DNA of 64,000 bases from Actinomadura litoris (GCF_009733595.1 NZ_WOFH01000022.1:56757-120756); one strand, 5' to 3'. Counted from the stretch's first letter, positions 26,133 through 34,719 are shown. The notes: generated from the letters alone by a model not told the origin. Made by a program: numbers and translations.

Positions 26133-26792
26133 ATGGAGGATGAGGGAGAGCCAGGGTCGCTGGCGAGGGTGCTGGCGGACGTCGCGGCGGAACGCGATGC
26201 CCAGGATCAGATGTGGGGCGTCCAGGAGTTCCCCGACGGAAGCGGACCGGAGTTCGCCGAGCGGGCGGAGCAGGCCAAGCGCGAATGCGCTGAAGCCTCG
26301 AAGCGCGGGCGCCTGACCTGGCGCCATGTGCTCACCGAAGAGTTCTACGAGGCGCTGGCCGAGTCGGCTCCCGAAAGACTCCGGGAGGAACTCGTCCAGA
26401 CGGCAGCGGTGGCCGTGAAGTGGGTCCAGTCGCTGGACCGGCGCCATAGCGGGCTGGCGCACCACACTGGGTCGGGCGAGAGGTCGGCGGAGAAGCTCGT
26501 ACGCGACCGGATTCCAGAGATCATCCGGTCCGCGGGGCGGGGCGCCGACACGCGCGTCGCGGGGCCGGAGGAGTACCGGGCGTTGCTGCGCGCCAAGCTG
26601 TACGAGGAGGCCGGGGAGTACGTCGCGAGCGGCGAGCCCGAGGAGCTCGCCGACCTGCTGGAGGTCCTCCACGCGTTGGCCGCGGTCGACGGGATCACGC
26701 CGGACGACCTGGAGGCGCGGCGCGCGGCCAAGTGGGAGCGGCGGGGCGGCTTCGCCGAGCGCATCGTCCTGAATATGCCGTCTGAACCCTAG
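26133..26792 (+). CDS. Two-domain nucleotide pyrophosphohydrolase-like protein (MazG-like plus HisE-like)
   Basis: The 219-residue protein begins at ATG 26133. The N-terminal half (AERDAQDQMWGVQEFPDG, then WRHVLTEEFYEALAES and LVQTAAVAVKWVQSLDRR) resembles short MazG-like proteins with the helical Glu-x-x-Glu metal-binding type. The C-terminal half (KLVRDRIPEIIRSAGRGADT, then LRAKLYEEAGEYVASGEPEE and LADLLEVLHALA) is a typical phosphoribosyl-ATP-pyrophosphohydrolase-like domain with the metal-binding E-x-x-E and E-x-x-D pairs. Both belong to the all-alpha NTP pyrophosphatase superfamily, which cleaves nucleoside triphosphates to monophosphates. It is not a histidine-biosynthesis gene in this context. 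Having two such domains in one chain is uncommon; house-cleaning of nucleotides is the likely role. Confidence 0.82.
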   Translation: MEDEGEPGSLARVLADVAAERDAQDQMWGVQEFPDGSGPEFAERAEQAKRECAEASKRGRLTWRHVLTEEFYEALAESAPERLREELVQTAAVAVKWVQSLDRRHSGLAHHTGSGERSAEKLVRDRIPEIIRSAGRGADTRVAGPEEYRALLRAKLYEEAGEYVASGEPEELADLLEVLHALAAVDGITPDDLEARRAAKWERRGGFAERIVLNMPSEP

Positions 26793-26844
26793 GGCTGTTC
26801 GTCACGGCGGCGCTGGTCCGCGCCGGGCCCGGATGCCGCGCGGG

Positions 26845-27438
26845 TCAGTCGGCGCCGATGCGCTGGGCCACCTCGGTGGGCAGCGGATACGGACGCTCTG
26901 GTGGGAGCAGCTTCCTGGCCTTGGCCGCCTGGCCGTCCTGGACGAGGCGATGCAGCTTGTGGACGAGGGCCGTGCGGTCCTCGATCTCCATGATCCAGTC
27001 GTCGACGTAGCGGTCGACGACGTGGCGGCTGAGGCCGACCTGGATGCTTCGCGCCTCCAGCTTCTGGCCGCGCAGGGACCGTTCCGGGTCCCACTGGACG
27101 TGGACGACCGCGTCCGCGAAACGTCGGCGCCACTCGTCCGAACCCTGGAAGACACGGCGGTCGGGCGCGGTGGGAACGGCCAGGCCGAGCGCCTCCTCCC
27201 AGCCCGCCCGGCTGATCCGGACGGCGAGCACGGACTGCTGGCCCGGTTTGCGCGCCCAGCCGCTGCGCGCCATCAGCCACAGGAAGGAGGGCTTGATCCA
27301 CGTCATGCGGCCGCGGGAGAACGGGGGGACGAAGGTGCCGTGCCGCACCGCCGGTCCGGCGATCTCCGGGGAGAACGCCTGGTAGACCGTGATCGAGTCG
27401 CGGTCGAAATCCGCGCGGATCTCCCGTGTGGACGTCAT
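26845..27438 (-). CDS. DUF4291 family protein
   Basis: The 197-residue protein starts at ATG 27438 (MTSTREIRADFDRD). It matches DUF4291 almost from end to end: SITVYQAFSPEIAGPAVRHG, FVPPFSRGRMTWIKPSFLWL, MARSGWARKPGQQSVLAVRI, FQGSDEWRRRFADAVVHVQW, DPERSLRGQKLEARSIQVGL. The family is common in bacteria and fungi and has no established function. The strongly conserved Arg-Met-Thr-Trp-Ile-Lys-Pro motif suggests an active or binding site. It is a convergent neighbour of the pyrophosphohydrolase and lies upstream-to-downstream with the TetR gene on the same strand. Confidence 0.92.
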   Translation of the reverse strand: MTSTREIRADFDRDSITVYQAFSPEIAGPAVRHGTFVPPFSRGRMTWIKPSFLWLMARSGWARKPGQQSVLAVRISRAGWEEALGLAVPTAPDRRVFQGSDEWRRRFADAVVHVQWDPERSLRGQKLEARSIQVGLSRHVVDRYVDDWIMEIEDRTALVHKLHRLVQDGQAAKARKLLPPERPYPLPTEVAQRIGAD

Positions 27439-27513
27439 CAAGGGACGGCTCCGATGTGAGGGCGAGGCCCCAGCGTCCCGTAAACCGGGCCGGCCGATCA
27501 ACCGGATTTCACC

Positions 27514-28245
27514 TCAGGAGAGCGAGCGGCGGCGGTGGGCCTTCTGGCGGCACGCGGCACCGCAGTAGCGGGCGGGGCGGCCGGTCCGGGCGGCCACGAG
27601 CGGGGTGCCGCAGACCTCACACGTTTCGTTACGTGACGCCGGGCGAGTTTCGTTACGCGTGAGCGAGGACTCCGCGCACGCCGGACGGAGCGCGTCGCAC
27701 GCGAGCGCCGTCATGCGTCCGGGCGGGCCGGTCGAGCGCCGCCGGCGTTCCATGACCAGGCACCCGGTGAGGAGGGCTCTGACGTCGGACACGTCCACGT
27801 CGTCCCGCACGCCGCCCGCGGCCTGGGCCCTTCCGAGCAGCACTCCCAGAGCGTCGGTGAACGCCTGGTCGAGGCCGCCGTCGTCGAAGGCGCTCATGCC
27901 CTCGTCCAGCGCGATCGCCTCGCAGAGCGCGTGGTTCAGCATGGCGCGCTCCACCACCCGCATAACGAAACCGTAGAACGTCTCCACCGGTTCCCCGGCG
28001 TCGGCGAGGGACCTCGCCTCCTCCACGACCTGTTCGAGGCGGTCGGCGATGGCGGCCTTGAACAGCGCCTCCTTGGTCGGGAAGTTGCGGTAGACGGTCC
28101 CGGCGCCGACCCCCGCGCGGCGTGCTATGTCGTCGAGGGGGGCGAGCCTGCCGTCGGCGGCGAAGGCCTCCAGCGCGGCCCGCATGATCCGCTCCCGGTT
28201 GCGCAGCGCGTCCGAGCGCCGGGGGGCCGGCGGGTCGGCGGTCAT
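27514..28245 (-). CDS. TetR/AcrR regulator with C-terminal zinc-knuckle extension
   Basis: The 243-residue protein from ATG 28245 has an N-terminal HTH (RERIMRAALEAFAADGRLAP, then DDIARRAGVGAGTVYRNFPT) and the helical ligand-binding domain of the actinobacterial TetR type. The last ~35 residues are an added module with four Cys: CEVCG, about 17 residues, YCGAACRQKAHRRR. It looks like a small treble-clef or zinc-knuckle motif. Similar tails occur on some actinobacterial TetR proteins and on CGNR-type regulators. It diverges from an F420-type oxidoreductase gene with a short shared promoter region, so it most likely controls that gene. Confidence 0.9.
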   Translation of the reverse strand: MTADPPAPRRSDALRNRERIMRAALEAFAADGRLAPLDDIARRAGVGAGTVYRNFPTKEALFKAAIADRLEQVVEEARSLADAGEPVETFYGFVMRVVERAMLNHALCEAIALDEGMSAFDDGGLDQAFTDALGVLLGRAQAAGGVRDDVDVSDVRALLTGCLVMERRRRSTGPPGRMTALACDALRPACAESSLTRNETRPASRNETCEVCGTPLVAARTGRPARYCGAACRQKAHRRRSLS

Positions 28246-28257
28246 CCGCGTCCTCCT

Positions 28258-28305
28258 TTGACAAACGGGGCGATCGTTCCGGTACTGTCCTAACCGGGCT
28301 ACCGG
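28258..28305 (+). promoter_or_regulatory. Candidate promoter and operator between TetR and the LLM oxidoreductase
   Basis: TTGACA (28258-28263) makes a consensus -35 and TACTGT (28283-28288) a possible -10, with a long 19-base spacer typical of a regulated promoter. An inverted repeat CCGGTA (28279-28284) and TACCGG (28300-28305) overlaps the -10 and start region, a suitable place for the divergent TetR protein to bind. Confidence 0.5.
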
Positions 28306-28336
28306 TTCCGATTGTACGGCCGACCAAGGAGGCAGG

Positions 28337-29239
28337 ATGACGACCACCGCCGTTGACGAGGCGCGCAAGAGGCTCGGGCGGATCGGGGCCACGCTGATGA
28401 CCCCGCTCGCGCCCGCCGACGAGTGGCGGGCGGCGGCCGCGCGCGTCGAGAAGGCGGGCTACGGATCGATCTGGGTGAACGAGGCCGTGGGAGGGCGTGA
28501 GGTGTTCACGCAGCTCGGCGTGATGCTCGCGGCGACCGACCGGATCGTCCTCGGTTCGGGCATCGCGAACCTGTGGGCGCGGCATCCGGCCGCGATGCAG
28601 GGGGCCGCGTCGGTGCTGGCCGACGCCTACCCGGGGCGGCTGGCGCTCGGGATCGGCGTCAGCATGGGGGCGATCGTCGAGCAGAGCGGGCAGGAGTGGA
28701 CCAGCCCGCTGGCGAAGATGCGCGGCTACCTGGACGCCATGGACGCCGCCGTCGAGGCCGCTCCGGCGCCGTCCGTCCCCTTCCCAAGGTTGATCGCCGC
28801 CCTCGGGCCGAAGATGCAGGCGGTCGCCCGCGACCGCGCGGACGGCGCGATCCCCGCGCTGCTGCCCGCCGAGCACACGCGGCGCGTGCGGGAGACGCTC
28901 GGCCCCGACAAGCTGCTGATCAGTCTCCAGACCGTGGTCCCCGAGGCGGACCCCGCCAAGGCGCGCGCGATCGCGCGCCAGGCCCCGGGGCTTCTCATGC
29001 CCGGATCGCCCTATGCCCGGATGCTCAGGGAGATGGGCTACGGCGACGCCGACCTGGCGGACGGCGGGTCCGACGAGGTCATCGACCTGTGCTTCAACTG
29101 GGGCGACGACGCCGCGATCGCCCGGCGGCTCCAGGGACACCTCGACGCGGGGGCCGACCACGTCGTCGCCTCGGTGTTCGCCCCGGACCTCCCCTCGACG
29201 GCCGACCGGCTCGAACGACTCGCCCCCAGCCTGCTCTAG
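28337..29239 (+). CDS. LLM-class F420-dependent oxidoreductase (TIGR03620-type)
   Basis: The 300-residue protein starts at ATG 28337 behind AAGGAGG. It has the luciferase-like TIM-barrel features: GRIGATLMTPLAPADEWRAA, GYGSIWVNEAVGGREVF, DRIVLGSGIANLWARHPAAM, YPGRLALGIGVSMGAIVEQS and RMLREMGYGDADLADGGSDE. These match the actinobacterial subfamily usually labelled TIGR03620, predicted to use the deazaflavin F420 for hydride transfer rather than FMN. Substrate unknown. It is divergent from the zinc-tailed TetR regulator, so the pair is probably a small inducible detoxification or redox unit. Confidence 0.88.
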   Translation: MTTTAVDEARKRLGRIGATLMTPLAPADEWRAAAARVEKAGYGSIWVNEAVGGREVFTQLGVMLAATDRIVLGSGIANLWARHPAAMQGAASVLADAYPGRLALGIGVSMGAIVEQSGQEWTSPLAKMRGYLDAMDAAVEAAPAPSVPFPRLIAALGPKMQAVARDRADGAIPALLPAEHTRRVRETLGPDKLLISLQTVVPEADPAKARAIARQAPGLLMPGSPYARMLREMGYGDADLADGGSDEVIDLCFNWGDDAAIARRLQGHLDAGADHVVASVFAPDLPSTADRLERLAPSLL

Positions 29240-29318
29240 GCGGGGCGTCGGAATCCCCTGCCCGCGCCTCCAGGTCCCCGCTCGGCGGCTGAGGACGTCG
29301 CGCGCGTGCGGGGGGCGG

Positions 29319-29981
29319 TCAGCGGGGGGTGACCAGACCCGTCTCGTAGGCGGCGATGACCAGTTGGGCGCGGTCGCGGGCCTGGAGTTTGGCCAGCAGG
29401 TGGCCGATGTGGGTCTTCACCGTCGCCGGGCTCAGGTGCAGGTGCGCGGCGAGCTCGGTGTTCGAGAGGCCGCGGGCGATGAGCGTCAGGACCTCGCGTT
29501 CGCGGTCGGTGACGCCGTCCAGCCCGGCGGGAGGGGGCTGGACGGGGCCCGGGCGGCGGACGAACTCGGCGATCAGGCGGCGGGTCACGGTCGGGGCCAG
29601 CAGGGATTCGCCCGAGGCGACGATCCGGATCGCCGACAGGAGGTCGGCGGGAGGGGTGTCCTTCAGCAGGAACCCGCTCGCCCCGGCGCGCAGCGCCGAG
29701 TAGACGTAGGTGTCCAGGTCGAACGTGGTGAGGATCAGGACGCGCACGTCCGGCAGCTCGCCGCAGATGCGACGGGTCGCCTCGATGCCGTCCATCTCGG
29801 GCATGCGGACGTCCATCAGGACGACGTCGGGGCTCTGGGAGGCGGCGAGCTCGACCGCCTCGGCCCCGGTGCCCGCCTCGCCCACCGTGAGCAGGCCGGG
29901 CGCGGTGTCGACCAGCACGCGGAAGCTGCCGCGCAGCAGCGCCTGGTCGTCGGCGACGAGGACGCGGACGGGATCGGTCAT
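29319..29981 (-). CDS. NarL/FixJ-type response regulator
   Basis: The 220-residue regulator has a receiver domain with the acidic pocket (VLVADDQALLRG), the phosphorylated Asp in DVVLMDVRMPEMDG, the Thr in LILTTFD and the Lys in FLLKDTPP, followed by a LuxR-type DNA-binding domain (LTLIARGLSNTELAAHLHLS then PATVKTHIGHLL). The ATG at 29981 follows the kinase stop by two bases; a GTG overlapping the stop (GTGA) is an alternative. It forms an operon with the histidine kinase at 29984-31153 and is divergent from an ABC exporter, its probable target. Confidence 0.95.
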   Translation of the reverse strand: MTDPVRVLVADDQALLRGSFRVLVDTAPGLLTVGEAGTGAEAVELAASQSPDVVLMDVRMPEMDGIEATRRICGELPDVRVLILTTFDLDTYVYSALRAGASGFLLKDTPPADLLSAIRIVASGESLLAPTVTRRLIAEFVRRPGPVQPPPAGLDGVTDREREVLTLIARGLSNTELAAHLHLSPATVKTHIGHLLAKLQARDRAQLVIAAYETGLVTPR

Positions 29982-29983
29982 GG

Positions 29984-31153
29984 TCACGCCGGATCGTAGG
30001 GGAAGTCGGCCGAGACCGCGAAGCCGCCGTCGAGACGCGGGCCCGCGGCGAAGTCGCCGCCGTACATCATGACCCGCTCGCGCATGCCGACCAGGCCGTG
30101 CCCCTCCCCCGGCGCCGCGCCGCCGGGCAGGACGCGGACGCCGGGGCCGTCGTCGGCGACGTCGATGCGCATCCGGTGCCCGTCCGCCTCCACGCGGACG
30201 CGACACCGGGCGGGGGCGGCGTGCTTGACGACGTTGGTGATCGCCTCCTGGACGATGCGGTAGGCGGACAGGGCCACGCCCTCGGGGAGGTCACCGGCGC
30301 GGACGTCCAACTCGACGCGGACACCGGCCATGGCGGCGCGCTCGGCCAGGGCCGGTAGTCCGTCGAGGCCGGGCGAGGGGGCGAGGTCCGGTGCGGAGAC
30401 CGGGTCGGTGTCGGGGACGGATCCGGCGCGCAGGACGCCGAGGAGGTGGCGCATCTCGGCGAGGGAGCCGCGGCTGGTGGTCTCGATGACGCGGAGGGCG
30501 TCCAGCGCCTCCTCCGGCCGCGCCTCGGCGACGTGGACGGCGACGCCCGCCTTGACGGCGATCAGGCTCATGCTGTGCGCGACGACGTCGTGGAGTTCGC
30601 GGGCGATGCGCAGCCGCTCGTCGCCGACGGCGCGGTCGGCGAGTTGGCGGGCGGCGCGGTCGGCGTGGGCGCGGCGCTCGCGGACGGCGCGTCCGAGCGC
30701 CCAGGACGCGCCGAGGACGGCGAGGCCGAGCACGAACGCGGCGGCGCGCCGGGATTGCCGGTCCTCGGGACCGGCGACGGCGCCGCCGAGGATGACCAGG
30801 GCGCTGAGGCCGCCGATCAGCGAGGTCGGGATCCAGCGCCGGCGGGGCTCGGTGAGCGCGACCGTGTACAGCGCGTACGCGGCTGCGGCGTAGGAGTCCC
30901 AGACCAGGTCGAGGCAGAGGGACAGGGTGGAGGTGGCGAAGACGACCGCGAACACCGGCACCGGCCACGGCCGCCGCGCCGCGAGCGGGAGCCCGGTGGC
31001 GACGGCGGCCGCGCACGCGGGCAGGGCCGGCGCGTCCCCGCCCGACATCATCGTCGTCAGGAGCGCGTAGAGGACCGCCACGGCGGCGTCCAGGGCGATC
31101 AGCCGCCGCCGGCTCAGGCGCCGGACGAGCAGGGGGCGCTCGGATTCGTACAC
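29984..31153 (-). CDS. Sensor histidine kinase, NarX/DesK type
   Basis: The 389-residue kinase from GTG 31153 has four to five hydrophobic segments in the first ~165 residues (for example LIALDAAVAVLYALLTTMMS, ALPACAAAVATGLPLAA and LAVLGASWALGRAV), a short coiled linker, the HisKA_3 dimerisation helix with the phospho-His (RIARELHDVVAHSMSLIAVK) and a C-terminal HATPase domain (AYRIVQEAITNVVKHA, DVADDGPGV, GEGHGLVGMRERV). There is no large external sensor loop, which suggests detection within the membrane, as in kinases that guard antibiotic or envelope ABC exporters. It is cotranscribed with the response regulator and divergent from the ABC genes. Confidence 0.95.
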   Translation of the reverse strand: MYESERPLLVRRLSRRRLIALDAAVAVLYALLTTMMSGGDAPALPACAAAVATGLPLAARRPWPVPVFAVVFATSTLSLCLDLVWDSYAAAAYALYTVALTEPRRRWIPTSLIGGLSALVILGGAVAGPEDRQSRRAAAFVLGLAVLGASWALGRAVRERRAHADRAARQLADRAVGDERLRIARELHDVVAHSMSLIAVKAGVAVHVAEARPEEALDALRVIETTSRGSLAEMRHLLGVLRAGSVPDTDPVSAPDLAPSPGLDGLPALAERAAMAGVRVELDVRAGDLPEGVALSAYRIVQEAITNVVKHAAPARCRVRVEADGHRMRIDVADDGPGVRVLPGGAAPGEGHGLVGMRERVMMYGGDFAAGPRLDGGFAVSADFPYDPA

Positions 31154-31320
31154 GTCACGACGGTAGCCGGGCCGCCGGCGTGATCGCGTCCGGCCGGTGG
31201 ATGTCAGCCCTGGGTCCGATGCCGCGCGCCGCGCTCGGAACACGGGCGGAGCGGCGCCGGGCGTGCGGACCGGAGCCGGCTCCGATGTGCGGAGGGGCGC
31301 GTTCCGGCGAGGGTGGTCGG

Positions 31321-32262
31321 GTGATCGAGGTGCGTGAGTTGACGAAGCGGTACGGCCGGACGGTGGCTGTGGACCGCCTGTCGTTCGTGGTCCGGCCGGG
31401 GGCCGTCACCGGCTTCCTCGGCCCGAACGGGGCGGGCAAGTCGACGACCATGCGGGTGCTGCTGGGCCTGGACGCGGCGTCGTCGGGCGAGGCGCTGGTG
31501 AACGGCCGCCGCTACGCGTCCCTGCGGCGCCCCATGCTGGAGGTCGGCGCGCTGCTGGACGCGGGCGCCGTGCATGCCGGGCGGAAGGCGTTCGACCACC
31601 TCGGGTGGCTGGCGCGCGGCAACGGGATCGGGACGCGGCGGGTCGCCGAGGTGCTGGAGCGGGTGGGCCTGGCCGGGGTCGCGCGGAAGCGGGTCGGCGG
31701 GTTCTCACTGGGCATGCGGCAGCGGCTCGGGATCGCGGCGGCGCTGCTCGGCGACCCCGGGGTGCTGGTCTTCGACGAGCCGGTGAACGGCCTGGACCCG
31801 GACGGCGTCCGCTGGATCCGCGAGCTGATGCGTGCGCTGGCCGCCGAGGGGCGGACGGTGCTGATCTCCAGCCACCTGATGAGCGAGATGGAGCTGACCG
31901 CGGACCGGCTGGTCGTCATCGGGCGCGGCCGGTTGATCGCGGACACGTCGGTGCAGGAGCTGGCGGACCGCTTCGGACGCGGCGTGCGTGTGCGTTCGCC
32001 CCGTCCGGACGAGCTGACGCGCGTTCTCGTGACGGCCGGGGGCACCGTCGAAAGCGCGAACGGGACGGCGGGCGGAGGACGCGTGGCCGGGTCCCCGGAG
32101 AGCGGAGGGCTGGTCGTCAGCGGGTTGGAGGCGAAGGCCATCGGCGAGCACGCCGCCGCGCATGGGATCCCGCTGTACGAGGTGACGCCGCGCAACGCGT
32201 CCCTGGAGGAGGCCTACATGGAGTTGACCGCGCGCGGCGCCGAGTTCGGGGCGGCGTCGTGA
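31321..32262 (+). CDS. ABC transporter ATP-binding protein, drug-export (ABC-2) type
   Basis: The 313-residue ATPase from GTG 31321 (GGCGAGGGTGG just upstream) has Walker A GPNGAGKST, signature FSLGMRQRL, Walker B VLVFDEPVNGLD and the H-loop ISSHLM. The C-terminal ~90 residues carry the DrrA/BcrA-type regulatory extension ending LEEAYMELTA. The gene overlaps the permease gene by GTGA. With the divergent two-component system it forms the classic bacitracin- or antibiotic-responsive export arrangement: the kinase senses, the regulator activates, and the exporter removes the compound. The actual substrate is not known. Confidence 0.95.
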   Translation: MIEVRELTKRYGRTVAVDRLSFVVRPGAVTGFLGPNGAGKSTTMRVLLGLDAASSGEALVNGRRYASLRRPMLEVGALLDAGAVHAGRKAFDHLGWLARGNGIGTRRVAEVLERVGLAGVARKRVGGFSLGMRQRLGIAAALLGDPGVLVFDEPVNGLDPDGVRWIRELMRALAAEGRTVLISSHLMSEMELTADRLVVIGRGRLIADTSVQELADRFGRGVRVRSPRPDELTRVLVTAGGTVESANGTAGGGRVAGSPESGGLVVSGLEAKAIGEHAAAHGIPLYEVTPRNASLEEAYMELTARGAEFGAAS

Positions 32263-33038
32263 TCGACGCGGTGGCGGCGGAGTGGTGGAAGCTGCGCTCG
32301 GTCCGCTCGACCCGGTGGACGCTGTCGGTCGCGGGCGCGTTCGTGCTGGTGCTGATGCTGGTCGCGGCGCAGGAGGCACGGATCTGGGACGGGCTGACCG
32401 CCCGGGAGCGCGAGGACCTTCCCCTGCGTCCGCTCCAGGTGATGGGGCCGTGGGTCGCCTCGCTGTGCCTGGCGGTCCTCGGCGCCCTGTCCGCGACGTC
32501 GGAGTACCGGAGCGGGACGATCGCGACGAGCCTCATCGCCGTCCCGCACCGGGGGCGGTTGGTCGCCGCCAAGGCGGTGGTGGTCGCGGCGGTCGGGCTG
32601 ACCGCGGGCGAGGCGGTCGCGTTCGCCTCCTGCCTCGGGCCCCGGCTGGTGATCGGCGGGCGGTCCTTCGTCGACCAGGAGGGCTCGGTCCTCCACGACC
32701 TTCCGGCCTTCGCCGTCGAGGGCGCGGCGGTGGCGGTGTTCGCGCTGCTCGGGCTCGCGCTCGGGCTCCTGACGCGGTCGGCGGCGGGCGCGATCACGGC
32801 GGTCGTGCTGCTGTGGCACGTCCTGCCGCTGCTCGTCTTCCACCTGCCCGAGCCGTGGAACGCGCGCGCCGGCTCGGTGATGCTCAGCGGCCTGGCCTCC
32901 GAGATCTCCGGGGCGGGCGCGGGCGAGTCCATCTACGGCGGCGTGCTGCCCGCGCCGGCCGCGGCGGCGGTCATGCTGGCGTACGCGCTCGTGCCGCTCG
33001 CCGCGGCCGCGTTCGCCTTCACCCGCCGCGACGCCTGA
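32259..33038 (+). CDS. ABC-2 type transporter permease
   Basis: The 259-residue membrane protein starts at GTG 32259, overlapping the ATPase stop (GTGA). It has about six hydrophobic segments, including WTLSVAGAFVLVLMLVAAQE, MGPWVASLCLAVLGALSATS, a segment after VAAKAVVVAAVGLTAGEAVA, AAVAVFALLGLALGLLTRSA and a final pair near the C-terminus. The cytoplasmic motif SEYRSGTIATSLIAVPHR is typical of ABC-2 permeases paired with DrrA-like ATPases. It forms one half of the exporter with the preceding gene. Confidence 0.9.
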   Translation: MIDAVAAEWWKLRSVRSTRWTLSVAGAFVLVLMLVAAQEARIWDGLTAREREDLPLRPLQVMGPWVASLCLAVLGALSATSEYRSGTIATSLIAVPHRGRLVAAKAVVVAAVGLTAGEAVAFASCLGPRLVIGGRSFVDQEGSVLHDLPAFAVEGAAVAVFALLGLALGLLTRSAAGAITAVVLLWHVLPLLVFHLPEPWNARAGSVMLSGLASEISGAGAGESIYGGVLPAPAAAAVMLAYALVPLAAAAFAFTRRDA

Positions 33039-33732
33039 GAGGGCCGAAACACCGAAAGCGCTGCCCGGTCAATACGGCGGCGGAAATACCCGGCAGCTGT
33101 AACGATCACCCGGCCCGTCACCTGCGTCAACGCCGGAGACGGCGATTCGGGGAACGGCGGCGCCCGGCTCGCGGGCGCCGCCGTTCGGGCGTCACGACGC
33201 GGCGGGCGCCCGCCGGTAGCCCATACCAGGACGAGCGGGACGACAACCCCCACCTCTCCGGGCGCGTCGCGGAGAACATTCTCCAAGTCGTGGCCCTCCG
33301 TCATTCCCGTGTCATGGGAAGGGCCACGAAAAACGAGTGACATTGGTCATCATCAAACCGGAAGAACGCCGGGCAATTCGCACACCGGGGTTTGCGCGCC
33401 GCCGCCCGCGCCATCTCGAAAAGGCCGCCTGCGGACACGTTTCGGGCCACGTTCCGCACCCGTCCCGCCACCGACCGCACTGGTCACAGCCGATCAACGC
33501 GGTCCGACCGACCGGTCGGCGAGGTCCGCGGCCGCGAGCGCGGCGCCCGCACAACGCCGGCGGAGGTACGCTCGGGATGCGGCGAGCGGACGGCTCCCGC
33601 GACGCGGCGGCCCTTCTGCGCGGTAGGGCCGGGCGGCCGCGGACACGTAATTCGTCCTTCCCAAAAACAGGGGTTCATCCTCTAACATAGGGCGATGCCG
33701 TTCCGCCCCTGAGCAGACACGTCGACTGGCTG
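33039..33732. other. Gene-free stretch of about 0.7 kb
   Basis: Contains the hairpin at 33153-33185 and, near 33640-33700, an AT-richer patch that probably carries the promoter of the XRE gene (TAACAT at 33683-33688 could be a -10). Short open frames near 33340-33690 look compositional. Confidence 0.55.
33153..33185 (+). terminator. Long perfect hairpin, probable terminator of the ABC operon
   Basis: AACGGCGGCGCCCG (33153-33166) pairs perfectly with CGGGCGCCGCCGTT (33172-33185) over loop GCTCG. The 14-bp GC stem stands 115 bases past the permease stop. No T-run follows. Confidence 0.7.
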
Positions 33733-34665
33733 GTGACCCCTTTGCCCCAGGATTCAGCTGCACACTCGCCTTCGGCCGAGAGCGACCCGGCCGGACGGCT
33801 GATCGACTATCCCCGGCGCGGGGGGCCGACGGTGCTGCGCATCCTGCTGGGCGCGCAGCTGCGGAGGCTCCGGGAGGCGCGCGGCATCTCCACCGAGCAG
33901 GCCGGGTATGAGATCCGCGGCTCGCACTCCAAGATCAGCCGGATGGAGCTGGGCCGGGTCGGGTTCAAGGAGCGCGACGTCGCCGACCTGCTCACCCTCT
34001 ACGGCGTGACCGACCCCGGCGACCGCGCCACCCTGCTGGAGCTGGCCAAGGAGGCCAACACCCCGGGCTGGTGGCACCGCTACGGCGACGTCCTGCCGAG
34101 CTGGTTCGAGGTCTACCTCGGGCTGGAGGAGGCGGCCTCGCTGCTGCGCACCTACGAGCTGCAGTTCGTCCCCGGGCTGCTGCAGACCGAGGACTACGCG
34201 CGCGCGGTCGTGCGCCTCGGCTTCTCCGACGCGTCCGAGGAGGAGGTCGAGCGGCGCGTGCAGGTCCGCACGACCCGCCAGGAGCGGTTCACCTCGCCCG
34301 GCGCCCCGACGCTGTGGGCCGTGCTGGACGAGGCGGTCGTGCGGCGCCCGCTCGGCGGGCGCGCGGTCATGCGGCGCCAGCTCCGCCACCTCATCGAGAT
34401 GTCGGAGCTGCCGAACGTCACGCTCCAGCTCGTCCCGTTCGGCGCGGGCGGGCACGCGGCCGCCGGCGGCCCGTTCACCATCCTGCGGTTCGCCGAGCCG
34501 GGCCTGTCGGACGTCGTGTACCTGGAGCAGCTCACCAGCGCGCTCTACCTCGACAAGCCCACCGACGTCGACACCTACATGCGCGCGATGAACAACCTGT
34601 GCATCACCGCCGCGCGGCCCGACGACACCACGCGCCACCTGCACACGATCCTGGGCCAGCTCTGA
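33733..34665 (+). CDS. XRE-type regulator with DUF5753 domain
   Basis: The 310-residue protein from GTG 33733 has an N-terminal helix-turn-helix (LRRLREARGISTEQAGYEIR, SHSKISRMELGRVGFKERDV) and the C-terminal DUF5753 domain (WFEVYLGLEEAASLLRTYEL, FVPGLLQTEDYARAVVRLGF, NVTLQLVPFGAGGHAAAGGP, VVYLEQLTSALYLDKPTDVD). Such proteins are abundant in streptomycetes and relatives, and are usually followed by a small DUF397 gene with which they form a regulatory or toxin-antitoxin-like pair. No DUF397 gene follows here; the next gene is the PaaI thioesterase on the other strand. Orphan members of this family exist. Confidence 0.93.
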   Translation: MTPLPQDSAAHSPSAESDPAGRLIDYPRRGGPTVLRILLGAQLRRLREARGISTEQAGYEIRGSHSKISRMELGRVGFKERDVADLLTLYGVTDPGDRATLLELAKEANTPGWWHRYGDVLPSWFEVYLGLEEAASLLRTYELQFVPGLLQTEDYARAVVRLGFSDASEEEVERRVQVRTTRQERFTSPGAPTLWAVLDEAVVRRPLGGRAVMRRQLRHLIEMSELPNVTLQLVPFGAGGHAAAGGPFTILRFAEPGLSDVVYLEQLTSALYLDKPTDVDTYMRAMNNLCITAARPDDTTRHLHTILGQL

Positions 34666-34719
34666 CCGCACGCCCCGACGGCTGCGCGCGGGGAGCATCG
34701 GGGGCGCGTCCGGCGGGGG

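Noticed and set aside
33312..33690. Several 80-117-codon frames before the XRE gene
   Set aside because: Arg/Pro-rich, on both strands at once, and in a stretch that holds a terminator and an AT-richer promoter.
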